Positions 22,116 to 33,361 of a DNA stretch of 64,000 nt are shown piece after piece (the stretch's first letter is position 1; each line of letters begins with the position of its first letter). Below the pieces are notes generated by a model. The model saw nothing but the letters and a program-made list of their open reading frames with translations, ran no database searches and was not told the origin of the DNA. The translations under genes and the position numbers were made by a program. The DNA is from Okapia johnstoni (Eukaryota > Chordata > Mammalia > Artiodactyla > Giraffidae), in assembly GCA_024291935.2 (NCBI GenBank), contig CM044321.1:61002985-61066984 (forward strand), in the 5' to 3' direction.

Positions 22116-23274
22116 GTATATTTTTATCTTTAATTTTCCATAATGCAAAGTCAATTCAAAGACATTTTAGCATAACATAATTGATTTTGATTTAGATAAA
22201 AACTTACATGTTCATTCTCGGGCCTGTTTATATTAAAGTCAAGTTATGAAAGCTTGATGGAAATACCTGACCGGGGCAGGTACTATGGCTATCAGCTTCT
22301 CAAGTCAGTCTTGACCTCTATTTAACCTTTGCCCTTTAGCCAGGGCCACAGCACCCTGCATGAGCCTTCACTTCCAAGTAATTCCTAACCTAGCCATACA
22401 CATGGCTTTCTCTGTGTCAAATCCATAACTAAACCTTGCCCTCCTACAGACAGCTGTGGAGAAGGCTGAGCAAAATGGCCAGGGACGGCCATTCTGTTTA
22501 CAGTCTCCGTGAGTTGTCCACAACACAAGGAGTCCCCCCTTCCCTATTCTGAGGAGTACAACCTGTGACCACGCATTGCACCTGAACACAGATTGCCTGT
22601 GATGTCTGCCTTTGAAGCACAACCCAAGAAACCTATTTCTAATCTATCTTGGGAGACTGTCAGGGTCAGAACTCACCTGTCATAGGTAGATTGGTACTTG
22701 GCATCTATTCCAACTCTATATCTCTAAGAATCCCTTGCAGCTAGGGTTATGGATGCAAATTGGGTTCCCCAGTGAGAGGCACTCATGGGAGATTTGAAAT
22801 GAGGAACTCAGACAGAAGGTCAGATTTTTGCAGCTTTGGCCAATGGTACTGGCAAACAGGGTCTTAAAGATGCTGCCACTTGTCTGTAGCAAAATTCTCT
22901 TGCATAATCAGCAGCTCATATGAGTAGAGAGGCAATCATAGCGGCATGCTAATAGTTTCCAGAGTCCCACAGGGGCTGTGCTCTGAAACACAGCCATTCC
23001 CGGGGCCTCCTCTTTGTCTTCTGTTTGGGGAGGAAGAAGCAGTTTTCCATATGGATTAGGTCAGCGGTGTAATGCCAGGAGTCATTCCTAGAGACCCAAT
23101 CTACAGCCTAATCCTTCTAGCCCCTCCAATGATTCTGTGAGCACTGAACCCCTTTCCACTTAAAATCGCTACGGTCCTTTGTTTCCTGAAACCGAGGAAC
23201 ATTGTTCAAAGGTCGTGTCTGAAAGGTGATTTACCCTCTTTTACCTTCAAAAGTGCCTTGCGATTGCTGTTAAA
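22116..23274. other. ~1.16 kb unassigned DNA
   Basis: Nothing recognised with confidence. 22690-22860 has the look of an old interspersed repeat but I cannot place it. Confidence 0.35.
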
Positions 23275-23440
23275 GAGCACTGCACTAGAACTCGAGTTTT
23301 AGTCCCATGTCTGTTGCTTGCCACCTATGCCCATGACCTTCAAAGAGTCACTCAGCTCTCAAGTCCTTTTCCTTATCTATCAAATTAGGCAAATGATACC
23401 TGCTTTGCATATGTGAGCATCAGTGGAGAGAAAGGGCTTC
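23275..23440 (-). repeat. MIR SINE, antisense
   Basis: GAGCACTGCACTAGAACTCG, GCCCATGACCTTCAAAGAGT, CCTTATCTATCAAATTAGGC and AATGATACCTGCTTTGCATA follow MIR antisense order. Confidence 0.65.
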
Positions 23441-23689
23441 AAGCAGTGAAATGTGACTGCTTGAAGTGTTTTCTCCTCAATCTAATATCCCCCTAATGAA
23501 ACCCAATCTCTGCCTTTCACAAAGTCTCAATTAGAAAATGTTGTCTGTTCATCATGAAGTGAGAAATATCAAATGTCCTGCCTCGTATTTTGTTTAGGAT
23601 TCCCTATGGCTATTTACACACTGCAAAATGCTCTGACACTCTGGAGAGCTGATATTTATGCAACAATTTCTAAATGATTAAGTGAGAAG

Positions 23690-23860
23690 TTGACCCTTTG
23701 TGACCCCCATGGACTATACAGTCCATGGAATTCTCCCGGCCAGAATAATGGAGCTGGTAGCCATTTCCTTCTCCAGGGGATCTTCCCAACCCAGGGACCA
23801 AACCCAGGTCTCCTGCACTGCAGGCAGATTCTTTACTAGCTGAGCCACCAGGGAAGCCCT
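23690..23860 (-). mobile_element. Bov-tA SINE, ACTATACAGTCCATGG variant
   Basis: TTTGTGACCCCCATGGACTA then TACAGTCCATGGAATTCTCC and TGAGCCACCAGGGAAGCCC. It belongs to the subgroup with a TATAC insertion that is also seen at 29813 and 51786; its 3' end is truncated. Confidence 0.9.
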
Positions 23861-24249
23861 GGTGAAATCAATGGACCTTTTAAAGTCAGGCCGCTATCAA
23901 GATAGACATTAACACCATCTAGCCTGTGAGCTCAGGGTCGTACGAGAAAGCCTGTGGGGAAAAAAAAGTTTCTGAAGTCATATCAGTCATATCAAGTGGT
24001 GGAAACTCTACCACGCACAAGGCTTTCTGTTAGGGTTAGGGTTGGGCATTGGGCCTTAAGCGAGATGTGAAAATAAGTATACTTGGGAAAATGTTACTGT
24101 CTGTAAATTATATATCAGTGAGCCTGGCTAAATTAAAAGAAAGGCACAGAACTAAATATAATGGTTATTCATTTTTCATTCCAAACAAAGCTTGTTTGCC
24201 ATGTATAACAGACCCACTGCACAACACACTATAATTCCCTCTTCTGTAC
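23861..24249. other. unassigned DNA
   Basis: Contains TTAGGGTTAGGGTT at 24031-24044, two telomere-like units only. Nothing else recognised. Confidence 0.4.
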
Positions 24250-24600
24250 AGATAATTGCTCTTTGCCACACCCATGCCTGCTCTCACTCCACTGTTCCTT
24301 CTCATGGGAATCTCTGCCCATTGTGCCTACCCAATTCTCAGCTCCTTAGGGCCCTAGTCAAAGGCCGCCTACTCTGAGAAGGTTTTCTTAATTCTCTAAA
24401 TCTAAATTAATCCTTCTCTGCCATCCTAGTTATTTCTACATGTTAACTGTAGTATGCATCCCTTTTCTGTCTCCTATTAATTTCTGTTTAAATTGTTTTG
24501 TTAGTTTTTGGTGATTTCAATCAATGATCATCAAATCTTTGTATATTTCAGTTAGCTATTTTAACTGTGGAACCTAGCACAATGCAGCACTGGTGTGAGC
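24250..24600 (+). mobile_element. L2 LINE 3' region
   Basis: TTGCCACACCCATGCCTGCT, TAGTCAAAGGCCGCCTACTC, TGAGAAGGTTTTCTTAATTC, then an A/T-rich stretch and CCTAGCACAATGCAGCACTG near the end, in sense L2 order. Confidence 0.55.
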
Positions 24601-24641
24601 AAAGTTTGCTGAATTCATTTTGGGGTGGATCCTACATACCT

Positions 24642-26116
24642 TAGGAAGCATTACTACAAACAAAGCTAGTGGAGGTGAAGGAATTTCAGCTGAGCTATTT
24701 CAAATCCTAAAAGCAGATGCTGTTAAAGTGCTCCCCTCATTATGCCAGCAAATTTGGAAAACTCAGCAGTGGCCACAGGATTGAAAAAGGTCAGTTTTCA
24801 TTCTAATCCCAAAGAATGGCAATGCCGAAGAATGCTCAAATTACTGTACAATTGCACTCATTTCATATCCAGCAAGATTTTGCTCAAAATCCTTTAAGCT
24901 ATGCTTCAGCAGTATGTGAACCAAGAACTTCCAGATGTGCAAGATGGATTTAGAAAAGGCAGGAGAACCAGAGATCAAATTGCCAACATCCACTGGATCA
25001 TAGAAAAAGCAAGGGAATTCCAAAAAAGCATCTACTTCTGCTTCACTGACAATGCTAAAACCTTTGACTGTATGGATCACAACAAACTGTGGAATATTCT
25101 TCATGAGATGGGAATACCAGGTTATATTATCTGCCTGCTGAGAAACCTGTATGAAAGACAAGAAGCAACAGTTAGAACTGGACAAGGAACAACAGACTGG
25201 TTCAAAATTGGGAAAGAAGTACATCAAGGCTGTATATAGTCACTCTGCTTATTTAACTTACATGCAGAGTACATCATGTGAAGTGCTGGGCTGGATGAAT
25301 CACAAGCTGAAATCAGTATTGCTGGGAGAGATGTCAACCTCAGACATGCGGATGATACCACTTTAACAGTAGAAAGTGAAAAGGAACTAAAGAGCCTCTT
25401 GATGAAGGTGAAAAAGGAGAGTGAAAAAGCTGGCTTAAAACAACATTCAAAAAACAAGATTATGGCACCTGGTCCTATCACTTTATGGCAAATAGATGGG
25501 GAAATATGGAAACAGTGTCAGATTTCATTTCCTTGGGCTCCAAAATCAGTGTGGACCATGATTGCAGCCACGAAACTAAAAAACAATTGCTCCTTGGAAG
25601 AATAGCTATGACAAACCTAGACAGTGTATTAAAAAGCAGAGACATCAATTTGCTGACAAAGGTCCATATAGTCAAAACTATGGCTTTTCCAGTAGTCATG
25701 TATGAATGTGAGAATTGGACCATGAAGAAGGCTGAGTGATGAAGAATTGATGCTTTCGAACTGTGGTGTTGGAGAAGACTCTTGAGAGTCCCTTGGACTG
25801 CAAGGAGATCCAACCAAATCTAAAGGAAATCAACCCTGAATATTCATTGGAAGGACTGATACTGAAGCTGAAACTCCAATACTTTGGCCACCTGATGTGA
25901 AGAACTGACTTACTGGAAAAGACCCTGATGCTGGGAAAGATTGAGGGCAGGAGAAGGGGGTGACAGAGGATGAGATGGTTGGATGACATCACTGACTCAG
26001 TGGACATGAGTTTGAGCAAACTCAGGGAGATAGTGAAGGACAGGGAAGCCTGGCGTGCTGTAGTTCATGGGGTCACAAAGAGTCGGACACAACTTAGCAA
26101 CTGAACAACAACAACA
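24642..26116 (+). mobile_element. BovB LINE, 1475 bp, 8 bp TSD, dead RT (copy 3)
   Basis: Spans the reverse transcriptase core to the 3' end. The ACATACCT duplication at 24634-24641 and 26117-26124 fixes the ends. The frame is broken by a TAG at 25237-25239 just after the QGC motif and by later frameshifts. The catalytic YADD box reads HADD (CAT GCG GAT GAT, 25345-25356). The fragment lacks the N-terminal endonuclease and cannot be functional. Confidence 0.95.
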
Positions 26117-26124
26117 ACATACCT

Positions 26125-26485
26125 GTAACTGTAGTGAATATTTGAAAAGAGACATTGGATGGGTATTGATGAGGCCTCAGTGAGTCTTTCCTATTATTTC
26201 CTGTTTTCTCCTTAGCTGCTGCCTGCCTGCTCTCCCCACATGAGCAAGGGTCCACCCATCTTTTTAGAAGCTGATAATATTTGATAGCAGGCGGGGGGTA
26301 CTAGAACAATAGAAGATAATGTCACCTTTTTAGCTTGCATTATAATTCTATGTAGGGCCAGATCCATGAAATTTCAGGGAGGAGGAAGATGTATAATTTA
26401 TTCAAATCTTGATAAGCCAAATAAATGAAATGCATCAGTGGATTCTGTAAGCAGTTGCCCTGTGTGGATTATATAATGACTGTAT
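26125..26485. other. unassigned DNA
   Basis: No repeat recognised between BovB and L1. Confidence 0.4.
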
Positions 26486-26665
26486 CTATTTTTTAAATTT
26501 TGTATCTTTATTTTTTATTTTTAATTGGAGGATAATTGCGTTACAATGTTGTTTTGGTTTCTACCATACAACAACGTGAATCAGCCATGAGTATATACAT
26601 ATGTCCCCTCTCTCTTGACCCTCCTCCCACCCTCCCCTCATCCCACACCTCTAGGTTGATAAAGG
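26486..26665 (-). mobile_element. L1 3' end, antisense
   Basis: T-rich start, TAATTGGAGGATAATTGCGT, TACAATGTTGTTTTGGTTTC, CAACAACGTGAATCAGCCAT and CACACCTCTAGGTTGAT, a 5'-truncated L1 tail. Flanking GACTGTAT and GGCTGTAT may be its target duplication. Confidence 0.8.
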
Positions 26666-26884
26666 CTGTATTTTAAGGGATGTGAATCCCCCTTCAAATT
26701 CACAAAGAGGGTGAGAAAAAGAACAGACAGACAGGAAAAAGAAATATCAGAGAAGTGTAGAAAGCATGTGACCATTCACCAGAAGAAGTGAAATCTGAGG
26801 AGTCATTAAAATTATGGTAATGCTATTAATGAGAACGCTATGCGTACATTTGTATAGAATTGTAACGTGTCTAGTTTCTTTTTT

Positions 26885-26975
26885 TTTTTAACATTATTAT
26901 CTCATTTGACCTTCAGGATAACCCTGTGGGGTAGATAGGACACAAGTTTCACGTGAAGAGATGAATTTACTCCAA
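26885..26975 (+). repeat. MIR fragment
   Basis: ACATTATTATCTCATTTGAC, CTTCAGGATAACCCTGTGGG and GTAGATAGGACACAAG are in MIR sense order, preceded by a T run at 26879-26891. Confidence 0.6.
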
Positions 26976-27317
26976 CAATATGTCTTTTTGACCTCTGTGA
27001 ACATAGTAAATTTCATTGTAAATGATTTAAGGAAATATGCCCATCTGAAAAATTTATTAGTTGGCCTTTTGCTTTAAGATGTCAGACTGTACCACTAAGG
27101 CGCTTAATGCCCATTAGTGGTTTACCAGTTAGGGTCAGAATCAGCCAATGTTACTCTGGAGCAAATGGAAAAACAAAACGAGCTTCTGTGAACTGGGGGT
27201 TTTGCTCCTTGTGGGCGTGAGCATGGTCTTGAAGCGTTTATTAAGCTCAAAGTCTGGCCAAAGCAAAAGGTGCTAAGCATTTGATTCTAAACATCTGTCT
27301 TTCTCTCTCCCTTATAG
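26976..27317. other. unassigned DNA upstream of the exon candidate
   Basis: No repeat recognised. The last 25 bp form a pyrimidine-rich tract before the AG acceptor at 27316-27317. Confidence 0.4.
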
Positions 27318-27390
27318 GATATCTACACATGAAACAGACACAGAGCTGGAAGATGGGAAGCGAATCAGAAATGCCCTGGGTTGGTTGCAG
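27318..27390 (+). CDS. candidate internal exon of an unrecognised gene
   Basis: A 73 bp interval is bounded by a pyrimidine-rich tract ending in TTATAG (acceptor AG at 27316-27317) and by CAG|GTAAGTGAG (donor GT at 27391), a full match to the donor consensus. Two of three frames are open. Using the first base as the end of a split codon gives 24 codons ending exactly at the donor (begins ISTHETDTELEDG, ends NALGWLQ), an acidic then basic hydrophilic stretch. The frame two bases in is also open and contains ATG at 27330. No repeat overlaps it; an old L1 lies about 150 bp downstream. I do not recognise the protein. It could instead be a UTR or lncRNA exon or a chance pair of splice signals. No partner exon was found here, which would fit long introns. 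Confidence 0.42.
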
Positions 27391-27539
27391 GTAAGTGAGG
27401 ATCCAACCCTACCTGCTTTCACTTCTTTGTCCAGCTGGTGTGATGTCACCTAGAAATCAGCCAGAACCTGCAACCTGAGGAAAAAGATAAAAAAATAACT
27501 CTGCATAGTTTTGAAAAGTTTGTTCTTTTGCCTCATTTA

Positions 27540-27800
27540 TTCTGCTAGGGATTCCTTCTAATATATTGATATTTTTCATTTCCATTGTTGTAATTCTTCA
27601 ACTCAGTTTGGTTGTTCTTTATTTTTTCTGTTTGCTAAAAACCTCTTGCAATTTCTCACTCTATACTCTATTCTTTTCCCAAGTTCTTGAATCATCTTTA
27701 CCATCACTACTTTGAACTCTTTCTTCAGTGGATCGCCTATCTGCACTTCATTTAGTTAGTTAGCCTTCTGGGTCTTTGGTTTTGAATAGAGACATGAAAA
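27540..27800 (-). mobile_element. old L1 (L1M type), antisense
   Basis: CTCTTGCAATTTCTCACTCT, GAATCATCTTTACCATCACT, TTTGAACTCTTTCTTCAGTG and TCATTTAGTTAGTTAGCC match the antisense style of old L1 3' UTRs. Confidence 0.5.
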
Positions 27801-27859
27801 ATAGAAAAGTATTTGAGATTGAGCTGACTTTTTCAAGTTAGATATTCATTTGTTTAGCT

Positions 27860-28200
27860 AAGAAACTATCACTGTGCCATATAACCTGAGGACACATAAA
27901 TAACATGGTTCTCATACGTGAGGAGCCCACAAGCTAATGGGAAAGATAAACACGGAAATGAACAATTCTATAAGCTTGTCTACAAGAGTGTGGTGATGGG
28001 AGCAATGATCTGTTTAAAGGTACGGGGAAGGCTTCTTGGAGGAGGTGATGCTGGAGGGTGCAGAAACTAGCTTCAGTCAGTGGAGAAGGAAAATTATTCC
28101 AGACAGAGGAAGTAGTGTGTAAGCAAAAGCACAGGGACATGAAGGGTAGGAATGATTTGCTAAAATGGTGATTCATAAAATATGTGTTGAAGTCCAAGTT
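27860..28200 (-). mobile_element. L2 LINE 3' end, antisense
   Basis: AGGAGCCCACAAGCTAATGG, GGGGAAGGCTTCTTGGAGGA, GGTGATGCTGGAGGGTGCAG and AAGCAAAAGCACAGGGACAT are a clear antisense L2 series. It probably continues after intervening insertions at 29110. Confidence 0.75.
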
Positions 28201-28284
28201 AAGATGGAGGAGATTACACATAAAAATAATTTCTAGAAGATGTTTCCATACTCAAAGGGTCACCACTCTGGAGAGCACAGCACT

Positions 28285-28445
28285 AGAACAATGTGTCTCA
28301 AACTTTAATGTGCATAGAATTTGAACAGGAATCTAAGATGCAGATTCTAATTAGGTGAGTTTGAGGAGGCGTCAGAAATTCTGTCTTGCTAACATGCTCC
28401 CAGTTGATGCTTGATGGGGCTGGTTTGCAGACCATTCTGTGAGTA
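28285..28445 (+). mobile_element. MER5A DNA transposon
   Basis: GTGTCTCAAACTTTAATGTG, CAGATTCTAATTAGGTGAG, ATTCTGTCTTGCTAACATGC and TGCTCCCAGTTGATGC; the non-autonomous hAT element inserted within the L2. Confidence 0.65.
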
Positions 28446-28575
28446 TGAACAGCAAGGGGGAGAAGCACAGGTGATAAACCTAGCGCCCAACTTGAGGCTA
28501 GCGGTGTGTGTGTATGTGCACGCTTATGCATGCACAGGTGTGTCCACTATGGGCTAGGCAAAGAACAGCAACAGA

Positions 28576-29109
28576 TTTTTTAAAACTTTTTATTTGTATT
28601 GGGATATAGCCGATTAACAATGTTGTGATAGTTTCAGACGGACAGCAAAGGAACTCAGCCATACACATACATGTATTCATTCGGCCCCAAACTCCCCTCC
28701 TATCCAGGCTGCCACATAACACTAAGCAGAGTTCCATATGCTATGGAGTAGGTCCTTGTTGGCTATCCATTTTAGATATAGCAATGTGTACCCGTGTATT
28801 CCAAATTCCCTAACTATTTCTTCCCCCAGGTCTTCTTCCTGTGAACCATAAGTTCGTTCTCTAGGTCTGTGAATCTGTTTCTGCTTTGTAAATAAGTTAT
28901 TTGCATCATATCTTTTTAGATTCCACATATAAGGAATGTTATACAATATTTCTTCTCTGTCTGACTTCACTCAGCATGCCAGTCTCTAGGTCCATCCATA
29001 TTGCTGCAGATGGCATTATTTTATTCTTTTTAACCGCTGAGTAATACTTCATTGTACCACAACGTACCCTGTCTTCTTCATCCATTCCTCTGTCAATGGA
29101 CATTTAGGA
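28576..29109 (-). mobile_element. L1 3' end, antisense, 534 bp
   Basis: ATTGGGATATAGCCGATTAA, CTATGGAGTAGGTCCTTGTT, TTCTCTAGGTCTGTGAATCT, CAGTCTCTAGGTCCATCCAT and TTCATCCATTCCTCTGTCAA. It separates two pieces of the L2 (28200 and 29110). Confidence 0.85.
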
Positions 29110-29760
29110 GGAACCGATGTTTTTAGAGTAGTGACAAGATCACATCTATGTCTGAATGTGCAGAAGGGCTGGGAGTGAGTGGGACAAGACACAAGGATGA
29201 GAAGCTGCTAGATGAATTGAAGGATGGATATTGGGAGCTTGAACAGTACAGTGGAGCAGCAAGAATAGAGAGGACAGGGAGGATACAAAAGATACTCAGG
29301 AGGTGAGGCAGACGGGGCATGACGATTGACTGGGTGGAGGGGTATGGGAAAGGGCCAGAGGAGGAGGAGAGAATGGCTCCTAAGGACCAGTCACGGAAGG
29401 AGGAGGTTTGGTGCTGCCGTGATGACGTATATAACACAGGAAGAGGAAATGGTCAGGTCTGGGTGAAAACGGGCCTCCAGTTCACCCAAGAAGAGCTGCT
29501 CTGAAAGCTGTTATGATTCAGAACTAAGGTCTGGGAGAGCTGGATACAGTCCTGGAGGTATAGGGGAAGCCACAGCATTCAGAGAATGAGGCAGAGAAAT
29601 GGATGAAGGATTCAATATGGGATAGCCTGAGGGGTAAAAGAAGAGCAGACAGCATCATAGCAAGTGGAAGCCAAATGTTCAAGAAACAGATCATGTCAAT
29701 GTCAAACACTGCAGAATGGTCACATAAGAATGAGGTAGACTTAGCATTTAAGCGCTAAAA
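29110..29760 (-). mobile_element. L2 LINE, antisense, RT-end region
   Basis: AGTAGTGACAAGATCACATC, GGGCATGACGATTGACTGGG, then GGAAGCCAAATGTTCAAGAA and TGTCAAACACTGCAGAATGG; the last block is the antisense of the L2 reverse transcriptase region around its FD box. Together with 27860-28200 this may be one L2 copy over 1 kb long. Confidence 0.6.
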
Positions 29761-29812
29761 GTGACTTTAGGGGAGGAAGTTCCAAAAGCACTGTGGTTGC
29801 AGGGCTATATGG

Positions 29813-30021
29813 GCTTCCCTAATAGCTCAGTAGGTAAATTATCCGCCTGCAATGCAGGAGACCTCAGTTTGATCCCTGGGTTAGGAAGATCCTCTGGAGA
29901 AGGGAATGGCTACCCACTCCAGTATTCTGGCCGAGAGATTTACATGGACTATATAGTCCATGGGATCGCAAAGAGTTGGACACGACTGAGTGACTTTCAT
30001 ACACACACACACACACACACA
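29813..30021 (+). mobile_element. Bov-tA SINE ending in (CA)n
   Basis: GGGCTTCCCTAATAGCTCAG head, the TGGACTATATAGTCCATGGG subgroup motif, and the 3' end GAGTGACTTTCATACACAC flowing into an AC run (30000-30021). Confidence 0.93.
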
Positions 30022-30036
30022 AGGAAAGTGTGGCAG

Positions 30037-30785
30037 GTAGAGTAATGGTTCCCCCAAAATGTACCTTCCCTGATCTCTGGAACCTACGAATAGTGCATGC
30101 ATGTTATATGGCTGAGAGATTTTGCAGTTGTGACCTAAAGTATGGACCTTGAGTTGGAGAGATTATCCAGATGAGGACTCTAATCATATGCATCCTTATA
30201 AGTGAAAGAAGGGGCTTCCCTCACAGCTAAATTGATAAAGAATTTTCCTGCAATTCAGGAGACCCGGGTTCGATCCCTGGATCGGGAAGATCTCCTGGAA
30301 GTGGAAATGGCAACCCACTCCAGTATTCTTGCCTGGAGAAGCCCATGGACAGAGGAGCCTGTCTGGCTACAGTCCATGGGGTCACAAGAGTTGGACATGA
30401 CTTAGTGACTAAACCACCACCAAGTGAAAGAAGAGGCAGGAAGTGTGGACCAGAGAGACAGGACCGTCAACCCACTACTGCTGGCCGTGAAGATGGAGGA
30501 AGGGGCTGTGAGCCAGGAACCTTGAAGACTCTAGAAGCTGGACAGCTGTGAAGAAAACAGAGCTCCTGGTCTCACAACTGCAAGGAATTCTGCTAACAAC
30601 CTGAATGAGGAGGATCCGGAATTCTCTTCTAGAGCCCCCGGAACAGAATCCAGCCCACCAACACCTTGCCTTTGGTCTGCTGAGACCTGTCCCAGACTTC
30701 CGATCTACCAAACTGCAAGATGACACATTGGTGGTGTTTTAGCTGCTGTTGGTTGGTATTTGTTACAGCAGGGATAGGAAACAAG
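30037..30785 (-). mobile_element. MaLR/MLT1-like LTR, split by a SINE
   Basis: TTCCCTGATCTCTGGAACCT, TGCAGTTGTGACCTAAAGTA, GAGAGATTATCCAGATGAGG, then after the SINE GGGGCTGTGAGCCAGGAACC, ACACCTTGCCTTTGGTCTGC, GAGACCTGTCCCAGACTTCC and GTTACAGCAGGGATAGGAAA. Same family and orientation as 5808-7013. Confidence 0.62.
30211..30421 (+). mobile_element. Bov-tA SINE with 11 bp TSD inside an LTR
   Basis: Perfect AAGTGAAAGAA duplication at 30200-30210 and 30422-30432. Well-preserved B-box (GGGTTCGATCCCTGG). Confidence 0.95.
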
Positions 30786-31074
30786 GTTCACGTCTAGAGT
30801 CATGGCAATAATGAAAAAGTCAGCTATTCGTTCAAGATGCTTGAAGGTGAAAATACAAGATTACGAAGCTTGGAAATACATTCATAGGGCAAATTTTGGA
30901 GTCACTTGCTCTTTGGAGTAGGAAGTAGGATGGTTAGAGTCAGTCACCTGTCGACCTTTGACACTACATCCTTTGAGCTCTTCACTGGATGAGGTTGATT
31001 GATATGTAAGATCCCTATATTTGCTGGAAAGACCATGATTTATCCTTGCCCCTTTTTGGACTTTATTTACTTAT

Positions 31075-31295
31075 GTGTGTGTGTTAAGTTGCTTCGGTCG
31101 TGTCTGATTCTTTGCGACCCTATAGACTGTAGCCCCCCAGGCTCTTCTGTCCATGGATTCTCCAGGCAAGAACACTGGAGTGGGTTGCCATGCCCTCCTC
31201 CAGGGGATCTTCCCAACCCAGGGATCGAACCTATACCTCTTATGTCTCCTGCATTGGCTGGCAGGTTCTTTACCACAAACACCACCTGGGAAGTC
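31075..31295 (-). mobile_element. Bov-tA SINE
   Basis: GTGTGTGTTAAGTTGCTTCG to CACCACCTGGGAAGTCC. Flanks TTTATTTACTTAT (31062) and TTATTTATTTAT (31296) are the likely duplicated T/A-rich target. Confidence 0.93.
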
Positions 31296-31302
31296 CTTAT
31301 TT

Positions 31303-31530
31303 ATTTATTTATACCTGATCTTTTTTTAAGAGCAGTTTCAGGTTTACAGCCAAACCGAGTAGAAGGCACAGAGACTTCCCATTTTCTCCCTCCCTTCAAC
31401 TCACACAGCCGACCCTGCTGTCGACATCCTGCTCCAGAGCAGCTCAGTTTTACAATGTCGGACCCTACCTTGATGCTTTGTTATCACCTGAAGTCCACCT
31501 TTTGTATCATGTTTCACTCCTGGTCTGCTC
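31303..31530 (-). mobile_element. old L1 fragment, antisense
   Basis: TTTAAGAGCAGTTTCAGGTT, TACAGCCAAACCGAGTAGAA, CTCCAGAGCAGCTCAG and TATCACCTGAAGTCCACC match a common old L1 3' motif series. Confidence 0.5.
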
Positions 31531-32293
31531 CGTCTTTCAATCTAAAAATAGAGATCCCACCAGCAACCTTTTGGTAAATTGCTTCCCTGCTGTCATCGCT
31601 TTGTGTCCCGATGGAACAAGCCCCGTGGCTTGATAGCAGTGGACACGTGCAGCCCAGGGTATCTTTAATTTCCCCTGCTCTATCTCCTTCCACGTCTCCC
31701 GCTTAGCAGCCCAGCTATTACAGTAAGAGCTTAATGTGTGCCCCGGCATTGTTGTGGTATCATTTAGACGATTGCACGCTGGGCCGACACTAGTCAGAGG
31801 CAGCCTGCGCATTAAGGGCTCCTCGTTATCAGCTTACTGGTTGTGGTCGATGGAACAGTGGTAAACCTCAGACCTTCCACTGAGACACGAGCCTGTTTAC
31901 GCTCTTTCCTCATCCTGTCCTGTTCCCTCCTGTTCTGTCCCTTAGAAATGCTGTCTCTCTCTATGTTATTTGAAGCCAGTGGGTAGCTGGGTGGCTTTTT
32001 CAGTCTTGCCCACCCCTTAGGAACATAGAAATATCAGTTGGTGAAGTCACTGTTATTACTCATTTAAATGAGAAAGTCCTGGGTACTGTAGTCACGGCCA
32101 AGGTGTTTTAAAACATCTCTTTTATAATTCTATACATTTCAATGTACTTTTTGATTTCTGTGTGTATTGCAGTTGTCTCAGTTATACTCCTTTGGTTTTG
32201 AAAGAAAGTTTCTGGAAGCCAGGTATAGACTTATTTAAGGTTTATTTAGTGTGCTCTAAATACAATAGTCGATGCCACACCATCGATTTCTCA
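31531..32293. other. ~760 bp repeat-free DNA
   Basis: No repeat recognised. 31590-31840 contains clean, non-degenerate text (for example GTAAGAGCTTAATGTGTGCC) of the kind seen in conserved non-coding elements; this is inference only. Confidence 0.35.
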
Positions 32294-32303
32294 TTAACAC
32301 TGA

Positions 32304-32515
32304 TGTGTGCTTAGTCACTGAGTCATGTCCAACTCTTTGCAACCCCATGGACTGCAGCCTGCCAGGCTCCTCTGTCCATGGGGATTCTCCAGGCAAGAAT
32401 GCTGGAGTGGGTTGCCATGCCCTCCTTCCAGGGGGTCTTCCCAGCCCAGAGATCAAATCCAGGTCTCCTGCATTACAGGCTGATTCTTTACCATCTGAGC
32501 CACCAGGGAAGCCCT
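32304..32515 (-). mobile_element. Bov-tA SINE with 10 bp TSD
   Basis: Perfect TTAACACTGA at 32294-32303 and 32516-32525. Confidence 0.95.
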
Positions 32516-32525
32516 TTAACACTGA

Positions 32526-32849
32526 CAAAGGCTTACAAATCTAAACAAGTCCTTCTTTTACTTTTCCTGCATCTGTCTACATATTTCTTTCCCAGGCATC
32601 CTACAGAACTAAGCATTTCTTTATGCTCATAATTCAGTTCAATTACTAGACACGCTGCAGAGTGCACAGGCTGATAATACCAGGAGCAATGCTTCTTATA
32701 ATGATCATTAGTCCAGTTCTCGCTCACAGGTGCTCTGGGGGCCAGGCAGGTCTCCACTGACATATGCAAGTTTTCAGGGACCACATGCATACTCTCCTCC
32801 CCTCCAGAAAGACCCAGACTCAGCCTACAGCCTTGGCCCCAGAAGAATT
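32526..32849. other. unassigned DNA
   Basis: Nothing recognised between two SINEs. Confidence 0.4.
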
Positions 32850-32859
32850 CCCTTTATTC

Positions 32860-33083
32860 TGTGCCTTCCTGCTCAGTCACTTCAGTCGTGCCCAACTCTT
32901 TGTGACCCAATGGCCAGTAGCCTGCCAGGCTCCCCTGACCATGGCATTCTCCAGGCAGGAATACTGGAGTGGATTGCCATTTCCTCATCCAGGGGATCTT
33001 CCCAACCCAGGGATTGAACCCACTGACATCTCTTGCATTGGCAAGTGGTTCTTTACCCCTAGTGCCACCCGGGAGCCCCCCCA
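32860..33083 (-). mobile_element. Bov-tA SINE with 10 bp TSD
   Basis: Perfect CCCTTTATTC at 32850-32859 and 33084-33093. The head ends in a run of C (33077-33082). Confidence 0.95.
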
Positions 33084-33239
33084 CCCTTTATTCCAGAGAG
33101 GTATAATTATGAGGTAAAGGGTGTGAGAGCAGATTGCATTCTGGGAGCTACTTACCTATCAAGTTATGTGTTCTTCCTATTTTTGCTGTCCTGGGCCTCC
33201 TTATCCTAGGCACTGGCTGAGTCTATTTGTCTTCTGTTT

Positions 33240-33361
33240 TATGTTTTGGGTTTTTTTTGGCTGTGAGGCATGTGGGATCTTAGCTTCCCAACTAGGGATC
33301 AAACTCATAACCCCTGCGTTGGAAGGTGAAGTCTTAACCACTGGACTATCAGGGAGGTCCC
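33240..33361 (-). mobile_element. CHR-type SINE, antisense
   Basis: TTTTTTTTGGCTGTGAGGCA, GGGATCTTAGCTTCCCAACT, AGGGATCAAACTCATAACCC and CACTGGACTATCAGGGAGGT form the antisense tRNA-like part. Confidence 0.85.

Noticed and set aside
24031..24044. Telomere-like TTAGGGTTAGGG
   Set aside because: Only two units; chance occurrence rather than an interstitial telomere.
30999..31577. 192-codon plus-strand frame
   Set aside because: Its middle is an antisense Bov-tA SINE and its end an old L1; not a gene.
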